From assembly GCA_947501325.1 (NCBI GenBank), contig CANMVC010000002.1, forward strand, positions 186,001-250,000: a stretch of 64,000 bases of DNA, in the 5' to 3' direction. The notes below the pieces were generated by a model that saw only the letters and a program-made list of their open reading frames with translations, ran no database searches and was not told the origin of the DNA. Below, in pieces: positions 50,497-61,260 of the stretch. Both the position numbers and the translations under genes were made by a program. The stretch's first letter is position 1. The number at the start of each line of letters is the position of its first letter. Origin of the DNA: an uncultured Sphingomonadaceae bacterium (GTDB lineage: Bacteria; Pseudomonadota; Alphaproteobacteria; Sphingomonadales; Sphingomonadaceae).

Positions 50497-51537
50497 ATGC
50501 GTTTCACCACCGCGATTGCATTTAGCGCACTGGCATTTCTGACATTACCATCCAGCCTTGGCAATAACAGCGCAACAGCTCAGTCGGCGACTGGTTTCAA
50601 CGCATATATGCAGGAAGTCGCGAATAAGGCTTTGCAGCAAGGCGTTAGCCAAAGAACATTGGATCGTGTTTTACCAAGCCTGACTTACAACCCTCGCGTC
50701 ATTCAACTGGATCAAGCTCAGCCTGGTGGTCGGCCGAATAGTGCTATTCCGCCCTTTGCACCTTATAAACGTCGTCACGTCGATGCAGCGCGTATAAATG
50801 GCGGCAAAGCCAAATATCGCCAACTTATCTCCAAACTCGCTGAGGTAGAGCGAGAAACTGGTGTTCCGGGGCCGATGATTATGGCGATTTATGGCCATGA
50901 GACAAATTACGGGCGAATTACCGGCAATTTCGATATTCCAAGGGCGCTTGCTACTTTAGCCTATGAAGGTCGGCGACGGTCCCTTTTTGAGGCGGAGTTT
51001 TTGGCTGTCTTAAAGATGATAGACGGCGGTGTTCCTCAATCTGCTATGAAAGGCAGCTGGGCAGGGGCCATGGGGAAACCGCAATTCCTGCCGTCTGTAT
51101 ATCTAAAGCTTGCCAAAGACGGCAGTGGCGATGGCTATGCCGACATTTGGAACAGCGAATATGATGCTGTTGCCTCTATCGCCAATTATTTCGTCAACGC
51201 TGGATGGCGGCGAGACGAGCCATGGGGCATCGCAGTACGCGTTCCGGCTTCTCTCAACCGGTCGGCTATTGCCAATAAAACCAAAGCCGTTCGGTGTCCG
51301 CGCGTTCATGAGCGTCACAGTCAATGGAAAACTATGGCGGAATGGCGCGCGTTGGGTGTAGCGCCAGTGACCGGGCGTCAACTTGATAATGAGACTTTGG
51401 CAACGCTGCTTGAACCGGATGGGCCGGGACAGACCGCATATTTACTAACCGGCAATTATCGTGTGATATTAGACTATAATTGTTCAAATTTTTATGCGTT
51501 ATCAGTGGGGCTATTGGCAGATGAAATTCGCAGTTAG
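50497..51537 (+). CDS. lytic murein transglycosylase (MltB-like)
   Basis: VERETGVPGPMIMAIYGHETNYGRITGNFDIPRALATLAYEGRRRSLFEAEFLAVLKM, GSWAGAMGKPQFLPSVYLKLAKDGSGDGYADIW. Confidence 0.93.
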   Translation: MRFTTAIAFSALAFLTLPSSLGNNSATAQSATGFNAYMQEVANKALQQGVSQRTLDRVLPSLTYNPRVIQLDQAQPGGRPNSAIPPFAPYKRRHVDAARINGGKAKYRQLISKLAEVERETGVPGPMIMAIYGHETNYGRITGNFDIPRALATLAYEGRRRSLFEAEFLAVLKMIDGGVPQSAMKGSWAGAMGKPQFLPSVYLKLAKDGSGDGYADIWNSEYDAVASIANYFVNAGWRRDEPWGIAVRVPASLNRSAIANKTKAVRCPRVHERHSQWKTMAEWRALGVAPVTGRQLDNETLATLLEPDGPGQTAYLLTGNYRVILDYNCSNFYALSVGLLADEIRS

Positions 51538-52555
51538 GCTTTTTCAAGTTGGCGTAGTTACCGCGGTTCTTACGAGTTGTGGGACTATTGACGGGGTTAA
51601 TGACAATGCGGATAGCCGTGTATCGCGGATACCTGCTCCCAGCACTGCTGGGGTGGCTGACTTTCCGGTCAAGATCGGGAATCCTTACAAGATCGGCGGA
51701 AAAACCTATACACCTCAAGACGTTGCGAGCTATGATGAGGTGGGCTACGCGAGTTGGTACGGGCAGGAACTCGCAGGCAATGCTACGGCAAATGGCGAAA
51801 CTTTCAACCCCGACGGCATAAGTGCAGCCCATAAAACGCTACCTTTGCCGAGCTATGTCGAGGTTACCGCTTTGGACACCGGAAAAACCATCCTTGTCCG
51901 GGTAAATGACCGCGGTCCCTTTGCGAACGATCGGTTGATTGATCTATCACATGGTGCTGCCAAACAGTTGGGCATAGATAGCCAAGGCGTTGCCGGAGTG
52001 CGTGTCCGGAAGGTAAATCCCAATGAACAAGAACGGGTAGTCCTTCGCAACGGCGGATCTGCGACCCAGCGCATTGACACACCAGATTCATTGCTGACCA
52101 TCTTGCGCAAAAACCTTGCAAAACTGCCCACAGCAAAGGTTACGGTCCCGCAAGCATCTGCATCCGCAGCGACACCGCCCGTAAACAATAGCGGCGTCGG
52201 AGCATCCTATGTTCCGACATCAGCAAGCGCGCCAGCACCATCATCCACTCATGATAGAGACGGCAAGTTCATCGTCGAACGGGCAGGAAGCGCGCCTGCT
52301 TCGCCCCGAAAAGCGCCGCAGACTAATAAAACCATCAAATCAGGCGCCTATGTCGTGCAGGTTGCGGCCTTCTCGAGTAAAAGCCGGGCCGATGCGATGG
52401 CGCGCAAAATTGGCGCTAAAGTCATGTCCGATGCGACCCGCAACATATGGAGGGTGCGCTATGGGCCCTATGCTAGTGAAACAGATGCAAAAGCGGGACT
52501 CGCGCAGGCGAAAAAGCGCGGCTATAACGACGCGAGAATCCTGCGCTCAAATTGA
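51521..52555 (+). CDS. RlpA-family septal ring lytic transglycosylase with SPOR domain
   Basis: Lipobox VLTSCG; GYASWYGQELAGNATANGETFNPDGISAAHKTLPLPSYVEVTALDTGKTILVRVNDRGPF; C-terminal SPOR-like VVQVAAFSSKSRADAMARKIG. Confidence 0.92.
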   Translation: MKFAVRLFQVGVVTAVLTSCGTIDGVNDNADSRVSRIPAPSTAGVADFPVKIGNPYKIGGKTYTPQDVASYDEVGYASWYGQELAGNATANGETFNPDGISAAHKTLPLPSYVEVTALDTGKTILVRVNDRGPFANDRLIDLSHGAAKQLGIDSQGVAGVRVRKVNPNEQERVVLRNGGSATQRIDTPDSLLTILRKNLAKLPTAKVTVPQASASAATPPVNNSGVGASYVPTSASAPAPSSTHDRDGKFIVERAGSAPASPRKAPQTNKTIKSGAYVVQVAAFSSKSRADAMARKIGAKVMSDATRNIWRVRYGPYASETDAKAGLAQAKKRGYNDARILRSN

Positions 52556-52597
52556 TCCGGTGCGGGGTGCCACTTCTGATTTGAAACCGGGATATTA

Positions 52598-53758
52598 ATG
52601 AACAAGATTTTTTGGGCTTCACTGCCTCTTATTGCCATTTCCTCTGCTGTTATTGCGGCACCTGAATATGAAACAGACGCGCCAATAGCGTATATGACAG
52701 ACCTGTCATCTGGCGCGATATTGTTCGAGAAAAATGCCGACAAACAAATTCCGCCGGCCTCCATGGCGAAAATGATGACCGTGTATGTTGCCTTTGATCA
52801 GATCGCCAAGGGCAAACTGAAGTTGGATGAAAAAGTCGATATCCAGCGCGCGACGTGGCAAAAATGGCAGGGGCAAGGGTCTACCATGTTCCTGGGCGTC
52901 AACGATAATCCAACTGTAAAAGACCTGCTCCACGGCGTGATCACGCTCTCCGGAAATGACGCCAGCGTTGTACTGGCTGAAGCCATTGCTGGTACTGAAG
53001 AAAATTTCGCGGATTTGATGACCAAGACCGCAAAGCGCATCGGAATGAAAAATAGCCGATTTGGCAACAGCACAGGCTGGCCTGACGAAGGCAAAACCAT
53101 GGTCACTGCCCGTGACCTTGGTACATTAGGCAAACGCCTTTCCGACGATTTTCCAAAGCTTTACAAGCAATTCTTTGGACTAGACGAATTTACCTGGGGC
53201 AAAACAAATAGCGGAGAACCGATTACGCAACCCAATCGCAATCCGCTGCTCGGCAAAATCGATGGAGCCGATGGCCTGAAAACCGGCCATACAGAAGAAG
53301 CCGGTTTTGGTTTTACCGGTTCCGCTGAACAAAAAGGACGCCGGATCGTGTCTGTTCTGGCCGGACTGAACAGCTATGGCGGCCGAAGCAGTGAATCAGT
53401 AAGGTTCATGAATTGGGGGTTTAACGCCTGGGAAACGAAGGCTTTGTTCAAAAAAGGCGCCAAGGTTCAAAGCGCTGAGGTTCAGTTAGGTGATTCCTCG
53501 TCGGTCGATTTGGTCGCTCCCAAAGACCTTTTCGCCACTTTGCCAAAAGGCTCCGACAGCGATCTCTCGATGAAGGTGCGTTACAGTGGGCCAATCAAAG
53601 CGCCGATCAAGAAGGGTCAGCAGATAGCGACCTTGATCGTGTCTACAGGCGATGCAGGCACCCAATCCATGCCGTTGGTTGCGGGCGAAGCGATCGATGA
53701 AGCTGGCTTTTTCGGGTGCGTCTGGGCTGGTTTGAAATCATTATTTGGTCTGGGATAG
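52598..53758 (+). CDS. D-alanyl-D-alanine carboxypeptidase (PBP5/6 family)
   Basis: PPASMAKMMTVYVAFD (SxxK), SGNDASVVLAEAIAG (SxN), DGLKTGHTEEAGF (KTG). Confidence 0.95.
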   Translation: MNKIFWASLPLIAISSAVIAAPEYETDAPIAYMTDLSSGAILFEKNADKQIPPASMAKMMTVYVAFDQIAKGKLKLDEKVDIQRATWQKWQGQGSTMFLGVNDNPTVKDLLHGVITLSGNDASVVLAEAIAGTEENFADLMTKTAKRIGMKNSRFGNSTGWPDEGKTMVTARDLGTLGKRLSDDFPKLYKQFFGLDEFTWGKTNSGEPITQPNRNPLLGKIDGADGLKTGHTEEAGFGFTGSAEQKGRRIVSVLAGLNSYGGRSSESVRFMNWGFNAWETKALFKKGAKVQSAEVQLGDSSSVDLVAPKDLFATLPKGSDSDLSMKVRYSGPIKAPIKKGQQIATLIVSTGDAGTQSMPLVAGEAIDEAGFFGCVWAGLKSLFGLG

Positions 53759-53762
53759 TAAT

Positions 53763-54389
53763 ATGACGGGGCGCTTAATAAGTCTGGAAGGCGGTGAGGG
53801 GACGGGTAAGTCCACACAGGCCAAAGCCTTGATCGCTGCGATTGAAAGCAAGGGTATCAAGGCCCATCTCACCCGCGAACCAGGCGGAACGCCTGGCGCA
53901 GAAGTCATCAGAAACCTGCTGCTCACCGGCCATGAGGACAAATGGAACATGCGGACGGAAGCCTTGCTATTTGCCGCAGCGCGGGCCGAACATTGCCAAT
54001 CATTGATTAAACCGTCCCTTGAGAAGGGGGAATGGATTGTCAGTGATCGGTTCATCGACAGCAGCCGTGCCTATCAAACCGTAAGCGGTCAATTGAGCGA
54101 CGAAGACATCATGGCGTTGCATGAGGTAGGTAGTGGTGGCCTGATGCCGGACCGCACGTTTATTCTTGATCTGCCGGAAAACGTCGCCGCACGCCGCGCG
54201 AATGCCCGCGATCGCGGCGATAGCGATAGGATTGGCGGCCGGACCAGCGATTATCATCATGCGGTCATGGCCAAATTTCGCGAATATGCTGACGAAGAAC
54301 CCAATCGCGTCAAGCTGATTGATGCCGCACAGTCGCCAGAGGATGTGACAGCAAACCTGCTGCAAAATCTGGCCGATCTGCTAGATTGA
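53763..54389 (+). CDS. tmk: thymidylate kinase
   Basis: RLISLEGGEGTGKSTQAKAL, LTREPGGTPGAEVIRNLLL, VSDRFIDSSRAYQ. Confidence 0.95.
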   Translation: MTGRLISLEGGEGTGKSTQAKALIAAIESKGIKAHLTREPGGTPGAEVIRNLLLTGHEDKWNMRTEALLFAAARAEHCQSLIKPSLEKGEWIVSDRFIDSSRAYQTVSGQLSDEDIMALHEVGSGGLMPDRTFILDLPENVAARRANARDRGDSDRIGGRTSDYHHAVMAKFREYADEEPNRVKLIDAAQSPEDVTANLLQNLADLLD

Positions 54390-54393
54390 CGGC

Positions 54394-55434
54394 ATGACGT
54401 CATTTTTAGGCCATGACAAAGCGCAGCGGATATTTCGCCAGTCATTTGATAATGGCAAGCTTCATCATGCGTGGATTTTGGCTGGGCCAAAGGGTCTAGG
54501 AAAAGCTGGTTTTGCCATGCAAGCGGCCCAATTCCTGCTGGATTCCCATGACGGGCAAGATACGCCAGAAAATGGCTTTCACCTGGATGCCCAAAGTCAA
54601 AGCGCCAGCCTGTTAGCCGCCGGCTCCCATCCCGATTTCAGGCTCGTTCAGCGCGGTGGAAAGACGGACAAGGAAGAAAAGAAAGCACGTGAAGAGGGGG
54701 TTGATGCGCTTGAGGAGCATGAGCTGAAACGCAATATCTCCATCGCTCAGATCCGTAGTCTACAGCAATTATTCGCAACCCAAGCCTCTATTTCACGCTA
54801 TCGCGTGGTTGTCATTGACGCGATTGATGATCTCGAACGAGGCGGCGCCAATGCGCTGCTTAAAAACCTTGAAGAGCCGCCGAAAGACACGATTTTCTTG
54901 TTGGTCAGCCATACGCCAGAGCGCTTGCTGCCGACTATAAGGTCGCGATGTCAGATATTGCGGTTTGATCCGCTTAGCGACGATCAGATGAAGCAAGCGC
55001 TGGCGACGATAGCGCGCCACCTGAAGGGTGCGGAGCGCGATGCATTGATAGCGGCTGGGGAAGGGGCTCCCGGCAAATCCTTGCAATTTATAGATGCCGG
55101 CCTTGCTGAATTGGAAAGTCTTGCCAACGACATCATGCGAACCGGCGATAAGAATAACCAAATCAAGAGCGATTTGGCGCGTAAATTATCACTGAAGGCG
55201 GCCACGCCGCGATATCAGGCCTTTCTATCCTGCGCGCCCAGTTTGATGGCGCGGCATATCAAGGCGGCTGCCACCGGTTCGGGAAACAAGCGCTCAGCCA
55301 AAGCCATTGATATCTGGCGCGAAGCGAGCGATTTGGCCGCGATGGCGGTTCCCAAGGCCCTTGATAATCAGGCCGTGATATTTCGCCTTGGTAGCCTGAT
55401 GGGATCGCTTGCCGAACCGGACATGCGCGCATAA
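54394..55434 (+). CDS. holB: DNA polymerase III subunit delta'
   Basis: GHDKAQRIFRQSFDNGKLHHAWILAGPKGLGKAGFA, RYRVVVIDAIDDLERGGANALLKNLEEPPKDTIFLLVSHTPERLLPTIRSRCQ. Confidence 0.94.
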   Translation: MTSFLGHDKAQRIFRQSFDNGKLHHAWILAGPKGLGKAGFAMQAAQFLLDSHDGQDTPENGFHLDAQSQSASLLAAGSHPDFRLVQRGGKTDKEEKKAREEGVDALEEHELKRNISIAQIRSLQQLFATQASISRYRVVVIDAIDDLERGGANALLKNLEEPPKDTIFLLVSHTPERLLPTIRSRCQILRFDPLSDDQMKQALATIARHLKGAERDALIAAGEGAPGKSLQFIDAGLAELESLANDIMRTGDKNNQIKSDLARKLSLKAATPRYQAFLSCAPSLMARHIKAAATGSGNKRSAKAIDIWREASDLAAMAVPKALDNQAVIFRLGSLMGSLAEPDMRA

Positions 55435-55482
55435 AGAGAAGCAATATTCGGTGGTTTTCACCGAGATTCGGGAAAGCAATCC

Positions 55483-57057
55483 ATGTCCAAGCCTTTTTAT
55501 ATCACCACGGCGATCAGCTATCCCAACGGCCCGCCCCATATCGGTCATGCCTATGAAGCGGTTGCGACCGATGCGATTGCGCGATTTCAACGGCTGTCTG
55601 GACGCGATGTCCGCTTTCAGACCGGAACGGATGAGCATGGCTTGAAAATGGCGCAGGCTGCTGCGACCAAGGGGATTACAACGCAAGAATTAGCTAATGA
55701 AATGACCCGTCAATTCATTGCGATGTGCGATAAACTTAATGTTTCCTATGATCGTTTCATTCGAACGACGGAAGAAGAACATCACAGGGCTAGTCAGGCG
55801 ATTTGGCAGGCGATGGAGGCCAAAGGTGATCTCTATCTCGACAAATATGAGGGATGGTACTCCGTTCGAGACGAAGCCTATTATGACGAAAGCGAGCTGA
55901 TTGAAGCCGAAGGCGAGGGGGGCACGAAAGAAAAACTGTCTCCCCAAGGCACTCCTGTTGAGTGGACAGTCGAAGAAAGCTGGTTTTTCCGGCTCTCCAA
56001 ATATCAAGAACCTCTATTAAAGCTTTTCAAGGACAACCCGGAATTTCTGAAGCCGGATAGCCGTCGCAACGAGATGATCAAGTTTGTCGAGGGCGGCTTA
56101 AACGATTTATCCATTTCCCGAACTAGCTTTGATTGGGGCGTAAAAGTACCGGGTAGCGAAAATCATGTGATGTATGTTTGGGTCGACGCCCTGACCAACT
56201 ATCTCACGGGGCTGGGCTATCCAGAGCAAACGGATCTTTATCCGAAATTCTGGAGCAAAGGCGGTGACATCACGCATATCATCGGCAAAGATATTGTGCG
56301 TTTTCATACCATTTACTGGCCAGCCTTTCTAATGAGTGCAAATTTGCCGTTGCCCAAACAGGTATTCGGACATGGGTTCCTGCTCAATCGCGGCGAGAAA
56401 ATGTCCAAGTCGGTTGGCAATGTCGTAGATCCAATAGCACTGGCCGATGCTTTTGGTGTCGATCAGTTGCGTTATTTTCTCTTGTCAGAGGTGGTTTTCG
56501 GAAAAGACGGAAGCTATTCCGCCGAAATGATCGTCACGAAAACCAATGCCGACCTTGCCAATAATTTCGGCAATCTGGCGCAGCGCAGCTTATCCATGAT
56601 TGCCAAAAATTGCGAGGGCAAGATACCCGCGGCGGGCGAGAAAACTGTGGCTGAAGAACAACTTATCGACGACTTGCAATCTTGCTTCGAAAATATGAAC
56701 GCGCTAATGGAAAATGGCGAATATCCGATCCATGCGGCAATTGACCTTCTGCGTGAACGGTTGAGTGCGACCAATCAATATTTTGCCGATCAGGCGCCAT
56801 GGGCATTGCGGAAAACTGATCCGGCGCGCGCTGACACCGTGCTATATTATACCGCGGAATCCATTCGGCAACTTGCCATTATGTTGCGGTGGGTTATTCC
56901 GGAAAGTTGTGACAAAATGCTAGATCTTTTGGCACAACCCGCGGACATTCGAGCATTTTGTGACATGGACAAGGCCATCTCAACCGGTCTGACACTGCCT
57001 GCACCAAGCGGTATATTTCCGCGTTTGGAAATGCCGGTGGCAGAAGGGGAGACGTAG
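55483..57057 (+). CDS. metG: methionyl-tRNA synthetase
   Basis: [34 protein letters not shown] (HIGH), [14 protein letters not shown] (KMSKS). Confidence 0.97.
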   Translation: MSKPFYITTAISYPNGPPHIGHAYEAVATDAIARFQRLSGRDVRFQTGTDEHGLKMAQAAATKGITTQELANEMTRQFIAMCDKLNVSYDRFIRTTEEEHHRASQAIWQAMEAKGDLYLDKYEGWYSVRDEAYYDESELIEAEGEGGTKEKLSPQGTPVEWTVEESWFFRLSKYQEPLLKLFKDNPEFLKPDSRRNEMIKFVEGGLNDLSISRTSFDWGVKVPGSENHVMYVWVDALTNYLTGLGYPEQTDLYPKFWSKGGDITHIIGKDIVRFHTIYWPAFLMSANLPLPKQVFGHGFLLNRGEKMSKSVGNVVDPIALADAFGVDQLRYFLLSEVVFGKDGSYSAEMIVTKTNADLANNFGNLAQRSLSMIAKNCEGKIPAAGEKTVAEEQLIDDLQSCFENMNALMENGEYPIHAAIDLLRERLSATNQYFADQAPWALRKTDPARADTVLYYTAESIRQLAIMLRWVIPESCDKMLDLLAQPADIRAFCDMDKAISTGLTLPAPSGIFPRLEMPVAEGET

Positions 57058-57834
57058 ATGCTCGTCGATAGCCATTGTCATCTCAACTATAAGGGCCTCG
57101 TGGAAGAGCAGGGCGCTGTCCTGGATCGAGCGCGGGAGAGCGGTGTAACGGCGATGCTCAATATCTCGACCCGGGAAAGTGAGTGGCGTGATATTGTGGC
57201 CACCGCAGAACGCGAGAGCGATGTCTGGTCGAGTATCGGTATTCATCCGCACGAAGCGGATGCGCATCCGGATATTGATTTGGCGAAATTGGTTGACGAA
57301 GCGCAGCACGAACGGGTTGTCGCCATTGGTGAAACCGGCCTCGACTATTATTATGATCATAGTGACCGCGATCGCCAGCGACAGAGCTTTCGCACACATA
57401 TTCACGCAGCGCGGGAAACCGGTTTACCGATCATCGTGCACACGCGTGATGCGGAGGATGATACCGCTTCTATCATGGCGGAAGAAATGGAGAAGGGCGC
57501 TTATACCGGTGTTATTCACTGCTTTACAGCCAGCGAAGACTTCGCTCATAAAGCGCTGGATTTAGGGCTTTATATCTCGATTTCCGGTATCGTGACGTTC
57601 AAGAACGCCAAAGACCTCCAGGCCACAGCTGCCAAACTGCCCATGGAGCGTTTGCTGGTGGAAACTGACGCCCCGTTTCTGGCGCCGGTACCGCATCGGG
57701 GGAAAACCGGTGAGCCTGCTTTTGTGGCTGATACGGCAAAATTTCTGGCGGAACTGCGTGGCGACGACTATTCCGAGCTTTGCGAGGCCACGGCGCAGAA
57801 TTTCTATCGCTTGTTCAACAAGGCAAAACCCTAG
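57058..57834 (+). CDS. TatD-family metal-dependent hydrolase
   Basis: MLVDSHCHLNYKG, SIGIHPHEAD, GETGLDYYYDHS, LVETDAPFLAPVPHRGKTGEPAF. Confidence 0.94.
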   Translation: MLVDSHCHLNYKGLVEEQGAVLDRARESGVTAMLNISTRESEWRDIVATAERESDVWSSIGIHPHEADAHPDIDLAKLVDEAQHERVVAIGETGLDYYYDHSDRDRQRQSFRTHIHAARETGLPIIVHTRDAEDDTASIMAEEMEKGAYTGVIHCFTASEDFAHKALDLGLYISISGIVTFKNAKDLQATAAKLPMERLLVETDAPFLAPVPHRGKTGEPAFVADTAKFLAELRGDDYSELCEATAQNFYRLFNKAKP

Positions 57835-57836
57835 TC

Positions 57837-58607
57837 TTGGCGCTAAAGCTGACCATTTTGGGCTGCGGAACATCTTCCGGCGTACCGCGGATCGGAAATG
57901 ACTGGGGTGATTGCAATCCCAATCAACCAAAGAACAGACGGAGCAGGGTGTCCATCATCGTGGAAAGCCCCGAAACGCGTATCCTGGTCGACACATCCCC
58001 GGATTTGCGGGCGCAGTTTCTGGCTTGCGGAATTGATGCGGTTGATCATGTTATCTGGACCCACGACCATGCCGATCATTGCCATGGTATTGATGACTTA
58101 CGGCAGGTTTTTCAGAAGAAACGCGAACCCATTCCGGCTTATGCGCGTTCCTTTGCTCTGGAAAGTCTCAAACGGCGCTTCGCTTATGCGTTTGAGGGAC
58201 ACAAATATTATCCATCCATTTGTGACGGCCGCTTGCTGGAAACAGAAACCAAAATTGGGGATATTGTCGTAAAAACCGTCGACCAGCCTCATGGCGGCAT
58301 CACATCTGCGGGACTGCGTTTCGTGTATCAGGGAAAGTCGATATCCTATGCCACCGACTTCGGCGAAGTAACTGAAGAGATGAGAAAAAAATTCAGGAAT
58401 ACTGATCTGTTCGTGGTCGACGCTCTGCGCGAAAAACCGCACCCAACCCATGCCCATCTCGACATGACGCTCGATTTCATAGATGCAGTAAAACCTGGAT
58501 TTAGCCTGCTGACGCATATGGACAAATCGATGGACTACGACCATCTAATATCCATATTACCAGAAGATATTCAGCCCGCTTATGATGGATTTGTGATAGA
58601 GATTTAG
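57837..58607 (+). CDS. MBL-fold metallo-hydrolase (PhnP-like)
   Basis: LKLTILGCGTSSGVPRIGN, HVIWTHDHADHCHGIDDLR; TTG start at 57837 proposed. Confidence 0.9.
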   Translation: MALKLTILGCGTSSGVPRIGNDWGDCNPNQPKNRRSRVSIIVESPETRILVDTSPDLRAQFLACGIDAVDHVIWTHDHADHCHGIDDLRQVFQKKREPIPAYARSFALESLKRRFAYAFEGHKYYPSICDGRLLETETKIGDIVVKTVDQPHGGITSAGLRFVYQGKSISYATDFGEVTEEMRKKFRNTDLFVVDALREKPHPTHAHLDMTLDFIDAVKPGFSLLTHMDKSMDYDHLISILPEDIQPAYDGFVIEI

Positions 58608-58609
58608 AC

Positions 58610-59230
58610 GTGACCGAAGATCAGAATATCAATCTTGTTTTTGCCATCGGGGCTTTGATACTCGTTGCCAGCGCCTTGTTTTCGCGCCGCATCGGCTTCG
58701 GGGAGATTGTGCGATCAGTTTTAAGCTGGATCGCGATATTTGCGATATTCATCGTGATGTTTTCTTACCAGCATGAAATTGTCGGCGTCTGGAACAAGGT
58801 CACCGGAGAGTTAACCGGTGCCAATGAGCAGCAAATTGTTGGCGATACATTGAAGATACGCCAATCACCCGATGGTCATTATTGGGCGGATGCGCAAGTC
58901 AATGGCATGCCGGTTCGCTTTTTGATCGATAGCGGCGCGACAACGACGGCTATGACCTTGAAAACAGCGCAAGCCGCTAACATCGAGATCAACGAAGGCG
59001 GTTTTCCAACTTACTTGAATACAGCGAACGGAACCGTTGAAGCGCAACGCGGTATGATCCAGTCGCTACGTGTCGGTCCCATGACAGCTCTGGATTTGCC
59101 AGTTGTTGTGGCCGAAGCCTTTGGCGATTCCAATGTGCTGGGAATGAATTTTCTATCGGAGATGAAGAGTTGGCGGGTAGAAGGGCGCGAGATGATCCTG
59201 GAACCGCCAGAGCGCGCCCGGCGCCAATAA
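58610..59230 (+). CDS. retropepsin-like aspartic protease (clan AA, TIGR02281-like)
   Basis: N-terminal TMs then VNGMPVRFLIDSGATTTAMTLKTAQAANIEI; VLGMNFLSEMKSWRVEGREMIL; GTG start. Confidence 0.88.
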   Translation: MTEDQNINLVFAIGALILVASALFSRRIGFGEIVRSVLSWIAIFAIFIVMFSYQHEIVGVWNKVTGELTGANEQQIVGDTLKIRQSPDGHYWADAQVNGMPVRFLIDSGATTTAMTLKTAQAANIEINEGGFPTYLNTANGTVEAQRGMIQSLRVGPMTALDLPVVVAEAFGDSNVLGMNFLSEMKSWRVEGREMILEPPERARRQ

Positions 59231-59325
59231 TTTAACATAATATGTATTATCAACCTTATTCATCGATGTTCGGTTTCCCTACTCGGTAACCCCTCGCTTA
59301 TATACTCCCTGCTATATCGATGCTC

Positions 59326-59718
59326 TTAGTGCGCCAGATTTCCGCCAGTTCGCCCTTGTGTTAACAAGGAATCCGCTAAAAATATCAGATAGTCGGGATC
59401 GAACGGTTTTTTGATGTAAGCGTCAGCTCCGGCAAAGGCAGCGAGCTGGATATCTTTTTCGCTGTGCCGCGCTGTCAACATCAATACCGGTGTGTGATAG
59501 AATTCACTATGAAGCCTGATGGCCCGTAAAACCTCCATACCGGACATTTCTGGAATGGAACAATCAAGGATGATCAGTTCGGGCTGTTTGATGCTGATAG
59601 CCTGCAGCGCAGATTTACCGTCTTCGACAACGCCGACGACATGACCCGCCGAAGCGAGCGTCTCTCGGACGATCTCACTCATGATAGTATCGTCTTCTGC
59701 GTATATAATACGTGCCAC
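59326..59718 (-). CDS. single-domain response regulator (CheY-like)
   Basis: ARIIYAEDDTIMSEIV, LIILDCSIPEMSG, PVLMLTAR, DAYIKKPFDPDYL. Confidence 0.92.
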   Translation of the reverse strand: MARIIYAEDDTIMSEIVRETLASAGHVVGVVEDGKSALQAISIKQPELIILDCSIPEMSGMEVLRAIRLHSEFYHTPVLMLTARHSEKDIQLAAFAGADAYIKKPFDPDYLIFLADSLLTQGRTGGNLAH

Positions 59719-60542
59719 TATGCGGGCCTTCCTGTTTGTGCAATGATGATCATGTCGGCGACGGCCTTCCTAATTTTTCTAGGGCGTTCAGCCAGTTTCC
59801 AACTGATAATTCCCTTTTCGAGTTTTCTGGCCTGATCCCCGAGTTCGGCTTCACCGAACAGAGCGGCCGTGCCGATCAGTTTATGCAAATGGTCGCAAGT
59901 TTCCTTCAGTGCCCGGTCGGTGAAGGTTCCAATTCTGACGAGACTAGACAGACTGGACATCGCTTGATTTCTGCGTGCGCGATAACGATTGTCGAGTTCT
60001 TCTGAGATGTAACAGTGATTATCGGCCAGCGCCGCGGTCGCCGTTGCGACCTTGGCAGTATTATGCCCTGCCCGCTCCGGAATTCGTTCGATCAATATCT
60101 TTTGCAACTCTTGGATAACCACGGGCTTGGCAATATGATCCTGCATGCCGGATGCCAGGCAGCAATTGATATCTTCCTTGTAAGCATTTGCGGTAATCGC
60201 AACTATAGGTAACGACTGACCGGATACTCCGCTGGCACGGATCATACGGGTAGCTTGATACCCATCCATGACAGGCATTTCTACATCCATGAGAACCAGA
60301 TCAATGGGGGTTTTGGTTAGATAAGCCTCATCAATCTTGGCCACCGCCTCGGCACCGTCCGCCGCCAATTCGGCTTTATAGCCCAAGCGTTCGATCATCG
60401 CCTGAATCATAATCCGATTAACATCATGATCCTCAACCAAAAGCAAATGCCCCTTTGGCACATACTCTTCAGCGGTTGCAAAAAGGTCAGTGGTTTGATT
60501 TTCCGGCTGGTCGCTATGCACGTTATATTCCTTCGCGTTCAC
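59718..60542 (-). CDS. response regulator receiver + Hpt phosphotransfer protein
   Basis: LLLVEDHDVNRIMIQAMIERLGY, LVLMDVEMPVMDG, IAKPV; C-terminal Hpt ETCDHLHKLIGTAALFGEAELGDQARKLEK. Confidence 0.9.
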   Translation of the reverse strand: MNAKEYNVHSDQPENQTTDLFATAEEYVPKGHLLLVEDHDVNRIMIQAMIERLGYKAELAADGAEAVAKIDEAYLTKTPIDLVLMDVEMPVMDGYQATRMIRASGVSGQSLPIVAITANAYKEDINCCLASGMQDHIAKPVVIQELQKILIERIPERAGHNTAKVATATAALADNHCYISEELDNRYRARRNQAMSSLSSLVRIGTFTDRALKETCDHLHKLIGTAALFGEAELGDQARKLEKGIISWKLAERPRKIRKAVADMIIIAQTGRPA

Positions 60543-60848
60543 AAATTATTTCCACATGGCTTCGCTGGAATCATAAGATCCTCAGAATGTTCAGTCCTAT
60601 CTACGGACAATCTCGCCAAACTTAATTTTTGAGCGGTTGGAAAACGTCACGATATACCCATAATCCCCTCAATTCGTGAGGTTTGGCACTTAGATATGGC
60701 CATTCTGGCGCTGTTTTCGTCTTTTTCCCCATCACATCATTAATATGGCTCAGCACGATCCGTTAGTAATTGAACACGTGCGACCAACATCTTGATCTAA
60801 CGGGAAAACGGTCATGTCGACGGCGATTGGATAAGGGGGTTTTTGGGA

Positions 60849-61247
60849 ATGGCACAGATTTTACTAGCGGATGACGATGCCCTGATCGGGGAGGTGATAT
60901 TCCATCGATTGCAGGAAAGAGGTCACAATGTTGTGGTGGTCGATAATGGCGGGCATGTGGTGGAACAGACCCTGGAAACCAAACCCGAAATAATCATTTT
61001 GGATAACTTGATGCCGGGCCTGACGGGCACCGAAGTTCTATCCGAACTCCAAAAAAATGCTTTTACCGCAACTATTCCGGTCATCATGCTCACTGCTCAA
61101 ACGGGCCGGAACCATATGATCGAAGCTTACCGCGCCGGTGCATCGGATTATATGACCAAACCCTTTGATCCGGAAGACCTGATTAACCGCGTCGCAGGCG
61201 TTATAGGTTCCAACACTCTGCCCGATTATGAACAATCAGCTGTCTAG
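60849..61247 (+). CDS. single-domain response regulator (CheY-like)
   Basis: AQILLADDDALIGEVI, IIILDNLMPGLTG, PVIMLTAQ, DYMTKPFDPEDL. Confidence 0.9.
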   Translation: MAQILLADDDALIGEVIFHRLQERGHNVVVVDNGGHVVEQTLETKPEIIILDNLMPGLTGTEVLSELQKNAFTATIPVIMLTAQTGRNHMIEAYRAGASDYMTKPFDPEDLINRVAGVIGSNTLPDYEQSAV

Positions 61248-61260
61248 TCGGGTTTCCATC

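Noticed and set aside
60680-60705. Possible sigma-54 promoter (ttggcacttagatatgg)
   Set aside because: -24-like TGGCAC is present but the -12 TTGC element is absent at the required spacing.
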